Assembly: GCA_036274055.1 (NCBI GenBank)
Contig: DASUGM010000190.1
Coordinates: forward strand, 1 to 6,589
Direction of reading: 5' to 3'
Source of the DNA: DASUGM01 sp036274055
GTDB lineage: Bacteria > Acidobacteriota > Vicinamibacteria > Vicinamibacterales > SCN-69-37
Length of the DNA: 6,589 nt
Part shown: positions 1 to 5,896 of the stretch, one piece after another
Position numbering within the stretch: the stretch's first letter is position 1
How the letters are laid out: each line of letters opens with the position of its first letter
Notes under the pieces: model-generated
Told to the model about the DNA's origin: nothing
Databases searched by the model: none
What the model saw: only the letters and a program-made list of their open reading frames with translations
Position numbers and translations under genes: made by a program

Positions 1-1227
1 TACCTCGCCGAAGATACGCGCCTCGGCCGCGCCGTTGCGCTCAAAGCGCTGGCGCCGAGCTTCACCGGGGATCAGACGCGGCGCGAGCGGTTGCGCCGCG
101 AAGCCCGGGCCGCGGCCGCGTTGCACCACAGCGGCATCGCCACCGTGTTCGCGCTGGAAGAGATCGGCGATCAGCTCTACATCGCCGGCGAGTACGTGCC
201 GGGCGTGACGCTGCGCGACGAGATCGCGCGCGGGCCGCTGCCGTTGCGGCGCGCGCTCGAGACGGCGCGCGCGATTGCGGCGGCCGTCGCGGTGGCGCAC
301 GAACGCGGCGTGATCCATCGCGACCTCAAGCCGGAAAACGTGATTCGGACGCCGTCGGGCGAGCTGAAGATTCTCGACTTCGGTCTCGCCCGGCTCGAAG
401 AACCGGCGGCGATGCTGCAATTGACCGCCGACGGCATGGCGCTCGGGACACCGGCCTACATGTCGCCCGAGCAGATACGCGGCATTCACATCGACGCGCG
501 TTCCGATGTCTTTGCGCTCGGCGTGATGCTCTACGAGTTCATCACCGGCGTGAACCCGTTCAAAGGCGCCGATCCGGCCTCGACGATCGCGCACGTGCTC
601 GAAGCCGACCCGGCGCCGCTCGCCACGGCCGTCGTCAGCGGCCTGACGCCCGCCGTCACCGCCGCGCTCGAGCGCACCGTCCAGACCGCGCTGCAGAAAT
701 CGCCCGACTTGCGGTATCCGACGTCGCGAGCGTTGATCGCCGCGCTCGACGACGCCCTCGCGGTCCTCGACGGCGCGGCGCCAGCGGCGGCCGCGCCGGC
801 GGGGCCTCCGGCGTCGACCGCGCTGTGGTGGTGGCAGTTCCATCAAGTCGCCGCCAGCGCCGCCTACGTCGCGCTGTTCGCGCCGCTGACCTTCGTTCAG
901 CGTGAGACCGGTGGCGACGCCGGCTCGCTGCTGCTGATCCTCGGCGTCGTCGCGGCGCTGACCGCGATCGTCCTCCGTCTGCATCTGTTGTTCGCCGTCC
1001 GTTCGTACCCGGCTGAATTCATGGCGCAACGCGCGAGCAATGAGCCGTGGATTCATCGCGCCGATATTGCATTTGCCCTGGTCCTGGTCGCGGCCGGGCT
1101 GGTGGTGCGGACGCCCCGCCTGAGCCTCGCCATCGTCTTGATTTCGGCGGCGGTCGCCGTCGTGCTGTCCGCCGTGGTCATCGAACCGGCCACCGGCCGC
1201 GCCATGGCCGACAAACAGCGGGGCTGA
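1..1227 (+). CDS. Ser/Thr protein kinase (Pkn/Hanks type) with C-terminal four-helix membrane domain, 5' truncated
   Basis: This is the 3' part of a eukaryotic-like Ser/Thr kinase that phosphorylates proteins using ATP. It is open from the first base, so the start lies upstream; the TTG at 91 is not a real start because kinase sequence precedes it. Counting visible codons, the ATP-binding VALK lysine is codon 15 and the likely helix-C Glu is codon 34. HRDLKPEN is at 106-113 (catalytic Asp 108, Asn 113), DFG at 126-128, and GTPAYMSPEQ at 149-158. All catalytic residues are present, so it should be active. After an Ala/Pro linker, a WWWQFHQ stretch (276-282) begins a hydrophobic region with about four membrane helices (near 284-300, 309-333, 354-370, 373-395), ending in EPATGRA. 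The kinase domain therefore faces the cytoplasm, and no extracellular PASTA or beta-propeller sensor is seen. Only 46 bp separate it from the next gene, so co-transcription is likely. The glycine-rich loop is mostly outside the window. Confidence 0.95.
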   Translation, partial: YLAEDTRLGRAVALKALAPSFTGDQTRRERLRREARAAAALHHSGIATVFALEEIGDQLYIAGEYVPGVTLRDEIARGPLPLRRALETARAIAAAVAVAHERGVIHRDLKPENVIRTPSGELKILDFGLARLEEPAAMLQLTADGMALGTPAYMSPEQIRGIHIDARSDVFALGVMLYEFITGVNPFKGADPASTIAHVLEADPAPLATAVVSGLTPAVTAALERTVQTALQKSPDLRYPTSRALIAALDDALAVLDGAAPAAAAPAGPPASTALWWWQFHQVAASAAYVALFAPLTFVQRETGGDAGSLLLILGVVAALTAIVLRLHLLFAVRSYPAEFMAQRASNEPWIHRADIAFALVLVAAGLVVRTPRLSLAIVLISAAVAVVLSAVVIEPATGRAMADKQRG

Positions 1228-1260
1228 GCCGCTTTTCGTCGCCTTCTCGCCTTACTGGAC

Positions 1261-1266
1261 GAGGAG
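1261..1266 (+). promoter_or_regulatory. Shine-Dalgarno of the CDP-alcohol phosphatidyltransferase gene
   Basis: GAGGAG stands 7 nt before the ATG at 1274 and supports that start. The surrounding gap (1228-1273) shows no terminator hairpin, which fits read-through from the kinase gene. Confidence 0.7.
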
Positions 1267-1273
1267 ATCGACG

Positions 1274-1984
1274 ATGACCACGGCGACGGCGACGACCACC
1301 ACGGCGGACGGAAAGACCTTCAGGAGCGCGATCCGCCTTCAAGGCAGCTTCCTGACCGCCATCGAGAAACGCACCCTGCGCTGGCTCGCCGTGCGCCTGC
1401 CCGCAAGTGTCAACTCCGATGATCTGACCATCCTCGCGCTGGTCGCGATGGGCGGCGTCGGGCTGTCCTACTGGCTGGCCGCGTCTGACCCGATCGGCCT
1501 GCTGCTCGCGATCGTCTTCCTCGCGATCAACTGGTTCGGCGACAGCCTCGACGGCACGCTGGCCCGAGTCCGTGACACCCAGCGCCCGCGCTACGGCTAC
1601 TACGTCGACCACATCGTCGACGTGATTGGGACCTTCTTTCTATTCGGCGGCCTGGCGCTGTCGGGCTACATGAGCCCGGCGGTGGCGGCGCTGCTGCTGA
1701 TCGCGTACTTCATGGTCTGCCTCGAGGTCTACCTCGCGACGGTCAGCCTGGGCACGTTCAAGATGGACTTCATGCGGATCGGACCCACCGAGCTGCGCAT
1801 CCTGCTGTCGGTCGGCAACATCGTGCTGCTGTTCCACCCGATGGCGACGGTGTTCGGCCACACGTTCAAGCTGTTCGACGTCGGCGGCGTCATCGGCGCG
1901 GCGGGCATGTTCGGCGTGTTGATCATCTCGACAATCCGCAACACGCGGACGCTCTATCGCGCCGAGCCGCTGCCACGCCGATGA
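1274..1984 (+). CDS. CDP-alcohol phosphatidyltransferase family membrane protein
   Basis: This 236-residue integral membrane enzyme belongs to the family that moves a phospho-alcohol group from a CDP-alcohol to an acceptor alcohol with release of CMP, as in phospholipid headgroup synthesis. The signature lies at residues 90-116: Asp90, Asp93-Gly94, Ala97-Arg98, Gly108, Asp112 and Asp116, the metal-binding and catalytic set. The gap from Ala-Arg to Gly is nine residues, one more than the commonly quoted eight. About six hydrophobic segments follow the family layout (near 51-70, 73-89, 117-131, 135-157, 176-195, 202-220). An IGPTELR stretch (169-175) follows helix 4. The N-terminus is a Thr/Ala-rich tail. 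Length is normal for the family. The acceptor cannot be read from the sequence; a phosphatidylglycerophosphate, inositol-phosphate or ethanolamine/choline-type role is possible. The stop overlaps the start of the GtrA gene, so the two are probably made together. Confidence 0.9.
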   Translation: MTTATATTTTADGKTFRSAIRLQGSFLTAIEKRTLRWLAVRLPASVNSDDLTILALVAMGGVGLSYWLAASDPIGLLLAIVFLAINWFGDSLDGTLARVRDTQRPRYGYYVDHIVDVIGTFFLFGGLALSGYMSPAVAALLLIAYFMVCLEVYLATVSLGTFKMDFMRIGPTELRILLSVGNIVLLFHPMATVFGHTFKLFDVGGVIGAAGMFGVLIISTIRNTRTLYRAEPLPRR

Positions 1985-2361
1985 GGTTCGTCAAGTTCAA
2001 CGCGGTCGGCGGCCTCGGCATCGTCGTTCAGCTCACGGTCATCTGGTTCCTGACCGCGGTCACGCAGACGCCAGTGGCGGTCGCGACCGCGCTCGGCGTC
2101 GCCGCCGCGGTCGTCAACAACTTCGTCTGGCACCGCCAGTGGACGTGGCGCGATCGCCTGGACGACTCCGGATCACCAGCGGCCGCGTTCGCGCGCTTCG
2201 CGCTCGCCAACGGCATGGTCTCGCTGGTCGGCAACGTCGCGGTGATGACCGCGCTCGCGCAGACGACGTCACTGCATCCGGTGCCGGCGAATCTGATCGC
2301 GATCGGAATTTGCGGGGTGGCGAACTACTTCGTCGGGGATCGAGTGGTGTTCCAGAACTGA
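1981..2361 (+). CDS. GtrA-like family membrane protein
   Basis: This 126-residue protein has four predicted membrane helices (near 8-27, 31-50, 69-92, 98-119), the standard size and layout of the GtrA/DPMS family. Typical marks are the NNFVWHRQWTW segment after helix 2 (46-56) and the VANYFVGDRVVF ending (113-124). Family members are thought to help move polyprenyl-phosphate-linked sugars across the membrane or to act as membrane partners of glycosyltransferases in polysaccharide or O-antigen modification; the substrate here is unknown. Its ATG lies within the stop region of the preceding gene (ATGA overlap, 4 nt), and no independent Shine-Dalgarno is visible, so translation is probably coupled to the CDP-alcohol phosphatidyltransferase. 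No GtrB-type glycosyltransferase is in the window. The TGA stop (2359-2361) falls inside the first bases of the 2358-2617 inverted repeat, yet the protein ends where the family normally does, so it does not look truncated. Confidence 0.92.
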   Translation: MRFVKFNAVGGLGIVVQLTVIWFLTAVTQTPVAVATALGVAAAVVNNFVWHRQWTWRDRLDDSGSPAAAFARFALANGMVSLVGNVAVMTALAQTTSLHPVPANLIAIGICGVANYFVGDRVVFQN

Positions 2362-2617
2362 GTGGAAGGCGCTTGCCCCAAAAGCCTTCAACATGGAGGA
2401 CATGGAGAAGAGCTACTTCTTTGGAAACCCTTGCGAGATGCATGCTGAGATGAAAGCTCGGGATTCGGAGGAGCGCATGGAGGAGATCTCAGGCTCTCCA
2501 TGACCTCCACCGTCCCTGCGTTCTTGTCCCAGCACCCATCTCGCAAGGGTTACCCAAAAGAAAGAACCCCGCTCTTCTCCATGTTGAAGGCTCTTTGGAC
2601 AAGCGCCTTTCACTCAG
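2358..2617. repeat. Imperfect long inverted-repeat element (about 260 bp, MITE-like) between convergent genes
   Basis: The left arm (2358-2440) and right arm (2537-2617) are imperfect reverse complements. Outer blocks 2358-2375 and 2600-2617 match at 17 of 18 bases. Blocks 2376-2398 and 2577-2599 match at 19 of 23, including 14 in a row reading CCTTCAACATGGAG. AAGAGC (2408-2413) pairs with 2571-2576. Inner blocks 2426-2440 and 2537-2551 match at all 15 bases (AACCCTTGCGAGATG). The left arm carries one extra 9-bp step (second CATGGAG) and the right arm a few extra bases near 2556-2570. The element is less GC-rich than the genes around it and uses nearly the whole gap between the GtrA gene and the permease gene. 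No transposase or credible gene lies inside, and no target-site duplication is obvious. It may be a non-autonomous mobile element or a dispersed repeat. Its hairpin could also end transcription from both sides, but there is no T-tract typical of an intrinsic terminator. Confidence 0.85.
2476..2502. repeat. Inner hairpin CATGGAG/CTCCATG at the centre of the repeat element
   Basis: CATGGAG (2476-2482) and CTCCATG (2496-2502) form a 7-bp stem around a 13-nt loop that holds the perfect palindrome GAGATCTC (2483-2490). The same heptamer also occurs at 2392-2398 and 2401-2407, and inverted at 2577-2583, so it is the basic motif of the larger element. Confidence 0.65.
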
Positions 2618-2618
2618 C

Positions 2619-5315
2619 TCAATCCCGCAACGCGCGTACCGGATCCAGCCGCGCGGCCTGGATTGCCGGCGCCAGCGAGGCCAGCAGCGCCATCGCCATC
2701 AGGACCAGCGCTGAGGTCGCCAGCGTCGACGGATCGTTCGGCGACAGGTCATAGAGCAGCGAGGCGACGAAACGCGAGACCAGCATCGCGAGGCCGACGC
2801 CGGCGATGATGCCGGCGACCACGGGAACCAGCGTCTCGCGCACGACCATCCACAGAATCTCGCCGCGGGTAGCGCCGAGCGCCACACGAACGCCGATCTC
2901 ACTGGTGCGACGCACGACGGAGTAGGCGACGGTGCCGTAGAGGCCGAGACATGCGACGGCCACCGCGAGCAGGCCGAACGCGCCGGTCAGGCGTGACACC
3001 AGGCGCTCGTTCGCCACCGTTCGCTCGGTCATTTCCTCGACGCTCACCACCTCGCGAATCGCCATCCGCGGCTCGGCCGACGCCAGTGTCTGCGCCAGCG
3101 CCGCGCGCGCGACTGCCGGGTCGCCGCTCGTGCGGACGTAGAGATTCGCCGCGTACTCGTCGGGCGCCTGCGCGAGCAGCTTGACGATCAACGGCTGGGC
3201 GCGGTCGCGCAGGCCGTCGAAGCGCGCATCGCGCATCAGCCCGACGATCTCGACGTCGAAAGGCTCGCCGTAGCCGATGCGCTTGCCGATCGGGTCGGCG
3301 TCGCCGAAGAATTTGCGCGCCATCGCCTCGTTGACGATCGCGACCTTGGGCGCGCGGGCGTCGTCCTGAGGACGGAAGTCACGGCCGCGCAGCAGCTGGA
3401 TCCCCATCGTCTGCAGATAGCCGAGGGCGACGTAGTCCTCCCGCGACTCGTCGTCAGTGCCCTGCGGGCGGCCCTGCACCTGGATGCCGCTCGAGCGGAT
3501 GCTGTTCGTCGCCGGCCCGTTCATCGACAGCGTCGTCGACTTCGCGCCGGGGACTGACGCGGCGGCGGCAAGCAGCCGTTCATAAAGCGCCGGCAGTTCG
3601 GCCTCCTTGAACGCGGCGAGGCGCGGGTCGAAGCGCGCGGTGATCAATTGCTCACGCGCGTAGCCGGGATCGACAGCCAGCAGGTTCTGAAAGGTGCGCA
3701 TGAACAACATCGCGCCGACCAGCAGCGTCAGCGCGAGCATCACCTGCGCGGCGATCAACAGCTTGCCGAACGGCAGCGCGCGGCGTTCCTCGGCGCCGCG
3801 AACGCGGCCGCCGGCCTTCATCGCGTCGGTCAATTCGCGGCGCGACAGGCGCAGAGCCGGCATCGCGCCAAAGATGACGCCGGTGAGCAGGCTGACGCCG
3901 CCGACGAAGCCGACGAAGCGCCAGTCCAGCGGCACCTCGAGCGGAATCGCGATCGCCGACGTCGACGCCCACCGCAACAGCGCCTGACTGCCCCACCGCG
4001 CCACCGCCATCCCGGCGAGGCCGCCGAGGACCGCGAGCACGACGCTCTCGGTCAGCAACTGCCGGACGATGCGTCCGCGCCGCGCGCCGAGGGAAAGCCG
4101 CAGCGCGAACTCGCGCGCCCGAGCGCTGCCGCGCGCCAGCAGCAGGCTGGCGAGATTCGCGCAGCCGATCAGCAGGACGATCGCCGTGGTGCCGAGCAGC
4201 ACCCAGAGCGGCGAGGCGAACGAGTCGCGCAGCCCGGACGTCCCGCGGCTCGCCGGCACGATGTCGGCGCGTTCGCGCAGACGCACATTGCGGCGCTCGG
4301 CGTTCTGGATCTCCTCGGCGCGCCGCGCCACTGCCTGGCGATGCGTTTCGACGATCGTGGTGACGACGCGATTGCGATCGACGTGCGCAGGGATGCGGGC
4401 GATGAGCGACAGCCACTGGATGCCTTCCTGCGGCAGCCACGGCTTGCTGTCGTCGGAATCGTCCATGCTGGCGTTGCCGCGCATCCGCAGTTCCTGCTGC
4501 ATGGTCATCGGCAGCCACATGTCGACGCGCGAGCCGACGGTGATTCCGGTGAATGTCGACGCGGCAATCCCGACGATGGTGACCGGCTGGCCGTTGACTT
4601 GAATCACCGAGCCGATGGCGGTCGGGCTCGCGGCATAGCGACGGGTCCAGTAGGCATGGCTGAGGGTCACCACCGGCGCGCCGCCGAGCGCCGTGGTGTC
4701 GGCCGGCGACAACACCCGGCCAGCCGCGGCGGGCACGCCGAGGACGTCGAAGAAATTGCCGGAGACGAGTTCGGCGAGCGCCAGTTCGTTGACGCCGTTG
4801 TTGGTGATCTGGATCCGCGACAACGAGCCGCGTGCGGCGATTCCCGCGTCGGGCACGGCCGCCTTGAAGCGTTCATAGGCGGGCCCCGAATAGGCCTGGC
4901 GAATGCTGGGAATGCCCGCCTTGTTGATGAAGTAAAGCTCCTCGGGATGATCGACCGGCAGCGCGCGCAGCAGAAGCGCGTCGGCGACCGAGAACACCGC
5001 CGCATTGGCGCCGATGCCGATGGCGAGCGACCCGACCGCCGCCAGCGCGAACGCCGGGCTGCGCCGGAGCAGACGCAGCGCATAGGCCGCGTCGCGGGTC
5101 AGGTCCTCCAGCCAGCGGGTGCCGCGGGCGTCGCGGGCGTGTTCTTTCATCGGCTCGAACCCGCCAAACGCCGCGAGCGCCCGTCGTCTTGCTTCCGGCC
5201 GATTGACGCCTTCGGCGATCAGCCGGTCCGTTTCTTCCTCGACGTGCGAGCGCAGTTCGCGATCGAGATCGCGCTCGAGTTGCTCGCGACGGAACAGACG
5301 CGTCAGCCAGCGCAT
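2619..5315 (-). CDS. ADOP-type permease (MacB/FtsX family, duplicated permease domains, no ATPase)
   Basis: This 898-residue membrane protein matches the acidobacterial duplicated orphan permease family. Residues 1-60 are a soluble charged prefix domain (LERDLDRELRSHVEEE, then RPEARRRALAAFGG). A first helix follows at about 88-112, then a MacB-type extracytoplasmic domain (about 115-360). Three helices follow (near 369-393, 420-445, 466-488) with the FtsX-type cytoplasmic loop REFALRLSLGARRG (401-414). The second half repeats the plan: helix near 518-540, a second extracytoplasmic domain (545-775), then helices near 778-800, 827-848 and 866-888, with the matching loop SEIGVRVALGATRG (805-818). 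It ends in ARLDPVRALRD, as usual. There are no Walker motifs, and no ATPase gene is adjacent. MacB relatives are mechanotransmission proteins driven by an ATPase; what ADOPs move or sense is unknown. The ATG at 5315 begins 4 nt after the padR stop and has a Shine-Dalgarno inside padR. The gene appears intact and probably depends on padR for regulation. Confidence 0.93.
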   Translation of the reverse strand: MRWLTRLFRREQLERDLDRELRSHVEEETDRLIAEGVNRPEARRRALAAFGGFEPMKEHARDARGTRWLEDLTRDAAYALRLLRRSPAFALAAVGSLAIGIGANAAVFSVADALLLRALPVDHPEELYFINKAGIPSIRQAYSGPAYERFKAAVPDAGIAARGSLSRIQITNNGVNELALAELVSGNFFDVLGVPAAAGRVLSPADTTALGGAPVVTLSHAYWTRRYAASPTAIGSVIQVNGQPVTIVGIAASTFTGITVGSRVDMWLPMTMQQELRMRGNASMDDSDDSKPWLPQEGIQWLSLIARIPAHVDRNRVVTTIVETHRQAVARRAEEIQNAERRNVRLRERADIVPASRGTSGLRDSFASPLWVLLGTTAIVLLIGCANLASLLLARGSARAREFALRLSLGARRGRIVRQLLTESVVLAVLGGLAGMAVARWGSQALLRWASTSAIAIPLEVPLDWRFVGFVGGVSLLTGVIFGAMPALRLSRRELTDAMKAGGRVRGAEERRALPFGKLLIAAQVMLALTLLVGAMLFMRTFQNLLAVDPGYAREQLITARFDPRLAAFKEAELPALYERLLAAAASVPGAKSTTLSMNGPATNSIRSSGIQVQGRPQGTDDESREDYVALGYLQTMGIQLLRGRDFRPQDDARAPKVAIVNEAMARKFFGDADPIGKRIGYGEPFDVEIVGLMRDARFDGLRDRAQPLIVKLLAQAPDEYAANLYVRTSGDPAVARAALAQTLASAEPRMAIREVVSVEEMTERTVANERLVSRLTGAFGLLAVAVACLGLYGTVAYSVVRRTSEIGVRVALGATRGEILWMVVRETLVPVVAGIIAGVGLAMLVSRFVASLLYDLSPNDPSTLATSALVLMAMALLASLAPAIQAARLDPVRALRD

Positions 5316-5319
5316 GCGG

Positions 5320-5658
5320 TTACTCCGTGGTCGAAAGGATCAGCTGGATGCCCTGGGACACTCGCCCCCACTCGGCGACCTCGTCGTCGAGCTGGCGCCG
5401 GCCCTTGGCGGTAAGGCGATAGACCTTGGTGTCGCGACCCGCATCGGTCTGCTGCCAGGTCGCCGCCAGCCAGCCCTTGTTCTCGAGCCGGTGCAACGCC
5501 GGGTAGAGCGACCCCTGCGGCACATGCAGCAAGGCTCGCGAGATCTGCCCGATCCGCTGGGCGATCGCGTAGCCGTGGAGCGGCTCGACGGCGACCACCT
5601 TCAGGACGAGCATGTCCAGGGTGCCCTGGAGCAGATCGGAGCGGTCTCTAGGAGCCAT
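5320..5658 (-). CDS. PadR-family transcriptional repressor (acidobacterial type)
   Basis: This 112-residue winged-helix DNA-binding protein has the hallmarks of the acidobacterial PadR family: LLQGTLD (9-15), PLHGYAIAQRI (26-36), the recognition region QGSLYPALHRLE (48-59), wing residues to YRLTAKGR (80-87), and a short C-terminal helix for dimer formation. PadR proteins normally repress their own operon and the neighbouring gene, with release by a small ligand; the ligand is unknown here. This subfamily typically stands next to ADOP permeases, as it does here, with only 4 nt between its TAA and the permease ATG. The ATG at 5658 is preferred: the family's N-terminal sequence begins shortly after it, and AGGA (5668-5671) lies 9 nt upstream. 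The nearby ATGs at 5668 and 5662 are out of frame. The inverted repeat at 5670-5687 is a candidate autoregulatory operator. Confidence 0.95.
   Translation of the reverse strand: MAPRDRSDLLQGTLDMLVLKVVAVEPLHGYAIAQRIGQISRALLHVPQGSLYPALHRLENKGWLAATWQQTDAGRDTKVYRLTAKGRRQLDDEVAEWGRVSQGIQLILSTTE
5323..5326 (-). promoter_or_regulatory. Shine-Dalgarno of the ADOP permease gene, inside the 3' end of padR
   Basis: On the minus strand GGAG lies 7 nt before the permease ATG. It overlaps the last Thr-Glu codons of padR, directly before its TAA. Ribosomes finishing padR would stop at the next initiation site, so the two proteins are likely made in a coupled way. Confidence 0.65.
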
Positions 5659-5669
5659 GCATAGCCATC

Positions 5670-5687
5670 CTACCTATGGACAGGTAG
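5670..5687. promoter_or_regulatory. Candidate PadR operator, inverted repeat CTACCT-N6-AGGTAG
   Basis: Perfect 6-bp arms flank a 6-bp spacer, 12 to 29 bp upstream of the padR start. The arm nearer the gene overlaps the padR Shine-Dalgarno AGGA (5668-5671), so a bound dimer could block the promoter. PadR regulators commonly bind short inverted repeats in their own promoters; that this is the site is inferred from position and symmetry. No convincing -35/-10 pair could be assigned. Confidence 0.5.
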
Positions 5688-5717
5688 ACGCGCTAGGCAT
5701 CTTCTTGGTTGGGTCGC

Positions 5718-5885
5718 GCTCCGTGCGCGGTGCGCCAATGCGCCGGTGCGCCGGTGCGTGTGCTCAGTGCGCTTGGCCAGCCGCGTCGGGACAACTCGAT
5801 GTCGATTGGGCCCAAATCGGCGGCCCGGATCGCACGGCGCACACGCACAGCGCACCGGCGCATTTGGCGCACCGGCGCACGGAGC
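5718..5885. repeat. GC-rich long inverted repeat (168 bp) between padR and the GH127 gene
   Basis: The left arm (5718-5772) and right arm (5832-5885) are reverse complements apart from a few single-base gaps and mismatches. Both begin at their outer edge with GCTCCGTGCGC and continue with GGTGCGCC, A/AAATGCGCC, GGTGCGC and GTGCGTGTGC. The 59-nt spacer (5773-5831) includes the perfect 10-bp palindrome TTGGGCCCAA (5806-5815). The structure could extrude a cruciform or fold as a large RNA hairpin. Its right edge is 11 bp past the GH127 stop, so it could end that transcript, but no T-tract follows on the minus strand. It shares no sequence with the 2358-2617 element. No gene is visible inside. 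Confidence 0.8.
5729..5760. repeat. Tandem GGTGCGCC-like octamers in the left arm
   Basis: Four head-to-tail octamers can be read: GGTGCGCC (5729), AATGCGCC (5737), GGTGCGCC (5745) and GGTGCGTG (5753). Inverted versions (for example GGCGCACC at 5866-5873) make up the right arm between about 5849 and 5880. The inverted repeat is thus itself made of short direct repeats. Confidence 0.7.
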
Positions 5886-5896
5886 GTGCGGCCTCG

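Noticed and set aside
2393..2503. A 36-codon open frame (MEDMEKSYFFGNP...) inside the inverted-repeat element
   Set aside because: It has no Shine-Dalgarno, consists mostly of repeat-arm sequence, and its Met/Glu-rich content follows from the repeated ATGGAG motif.
2413..2613. A 66-codon minus-strand frame across the same element
   Set aside because: It is made of the repeat arms and centre, has no family resemblance that I recognise and lacks a convincing ribosome-binding site.
3652..4518. A 288-codon minus-strand frame inside the permease gene
   Set aside because: It is a shifted frame within the permease coding sequence, with Arg/Ala-rich content and no recognisable motif.
3648..5414. 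A 588-codon open frame on the + strand opposite the permease gene
   Set aside because: It lies antisense to a clear full-length ADOP permease and the end of padR. Its translation is low-complexity, rich in Arg, Ala, Gln and His, without domains; long antisense frames are expected in such GC-rich coding DNA.
5718..5885. Possible CRISPR array or intrinsic terminator in the GC-rich repeat
   Set aside because: The repeats are 8 bp, contiguous and lack spacers, so it is not a CRISPR array; no T-tract follows the hairpin on either strand, so a standard intrinsic terminator is not supported.
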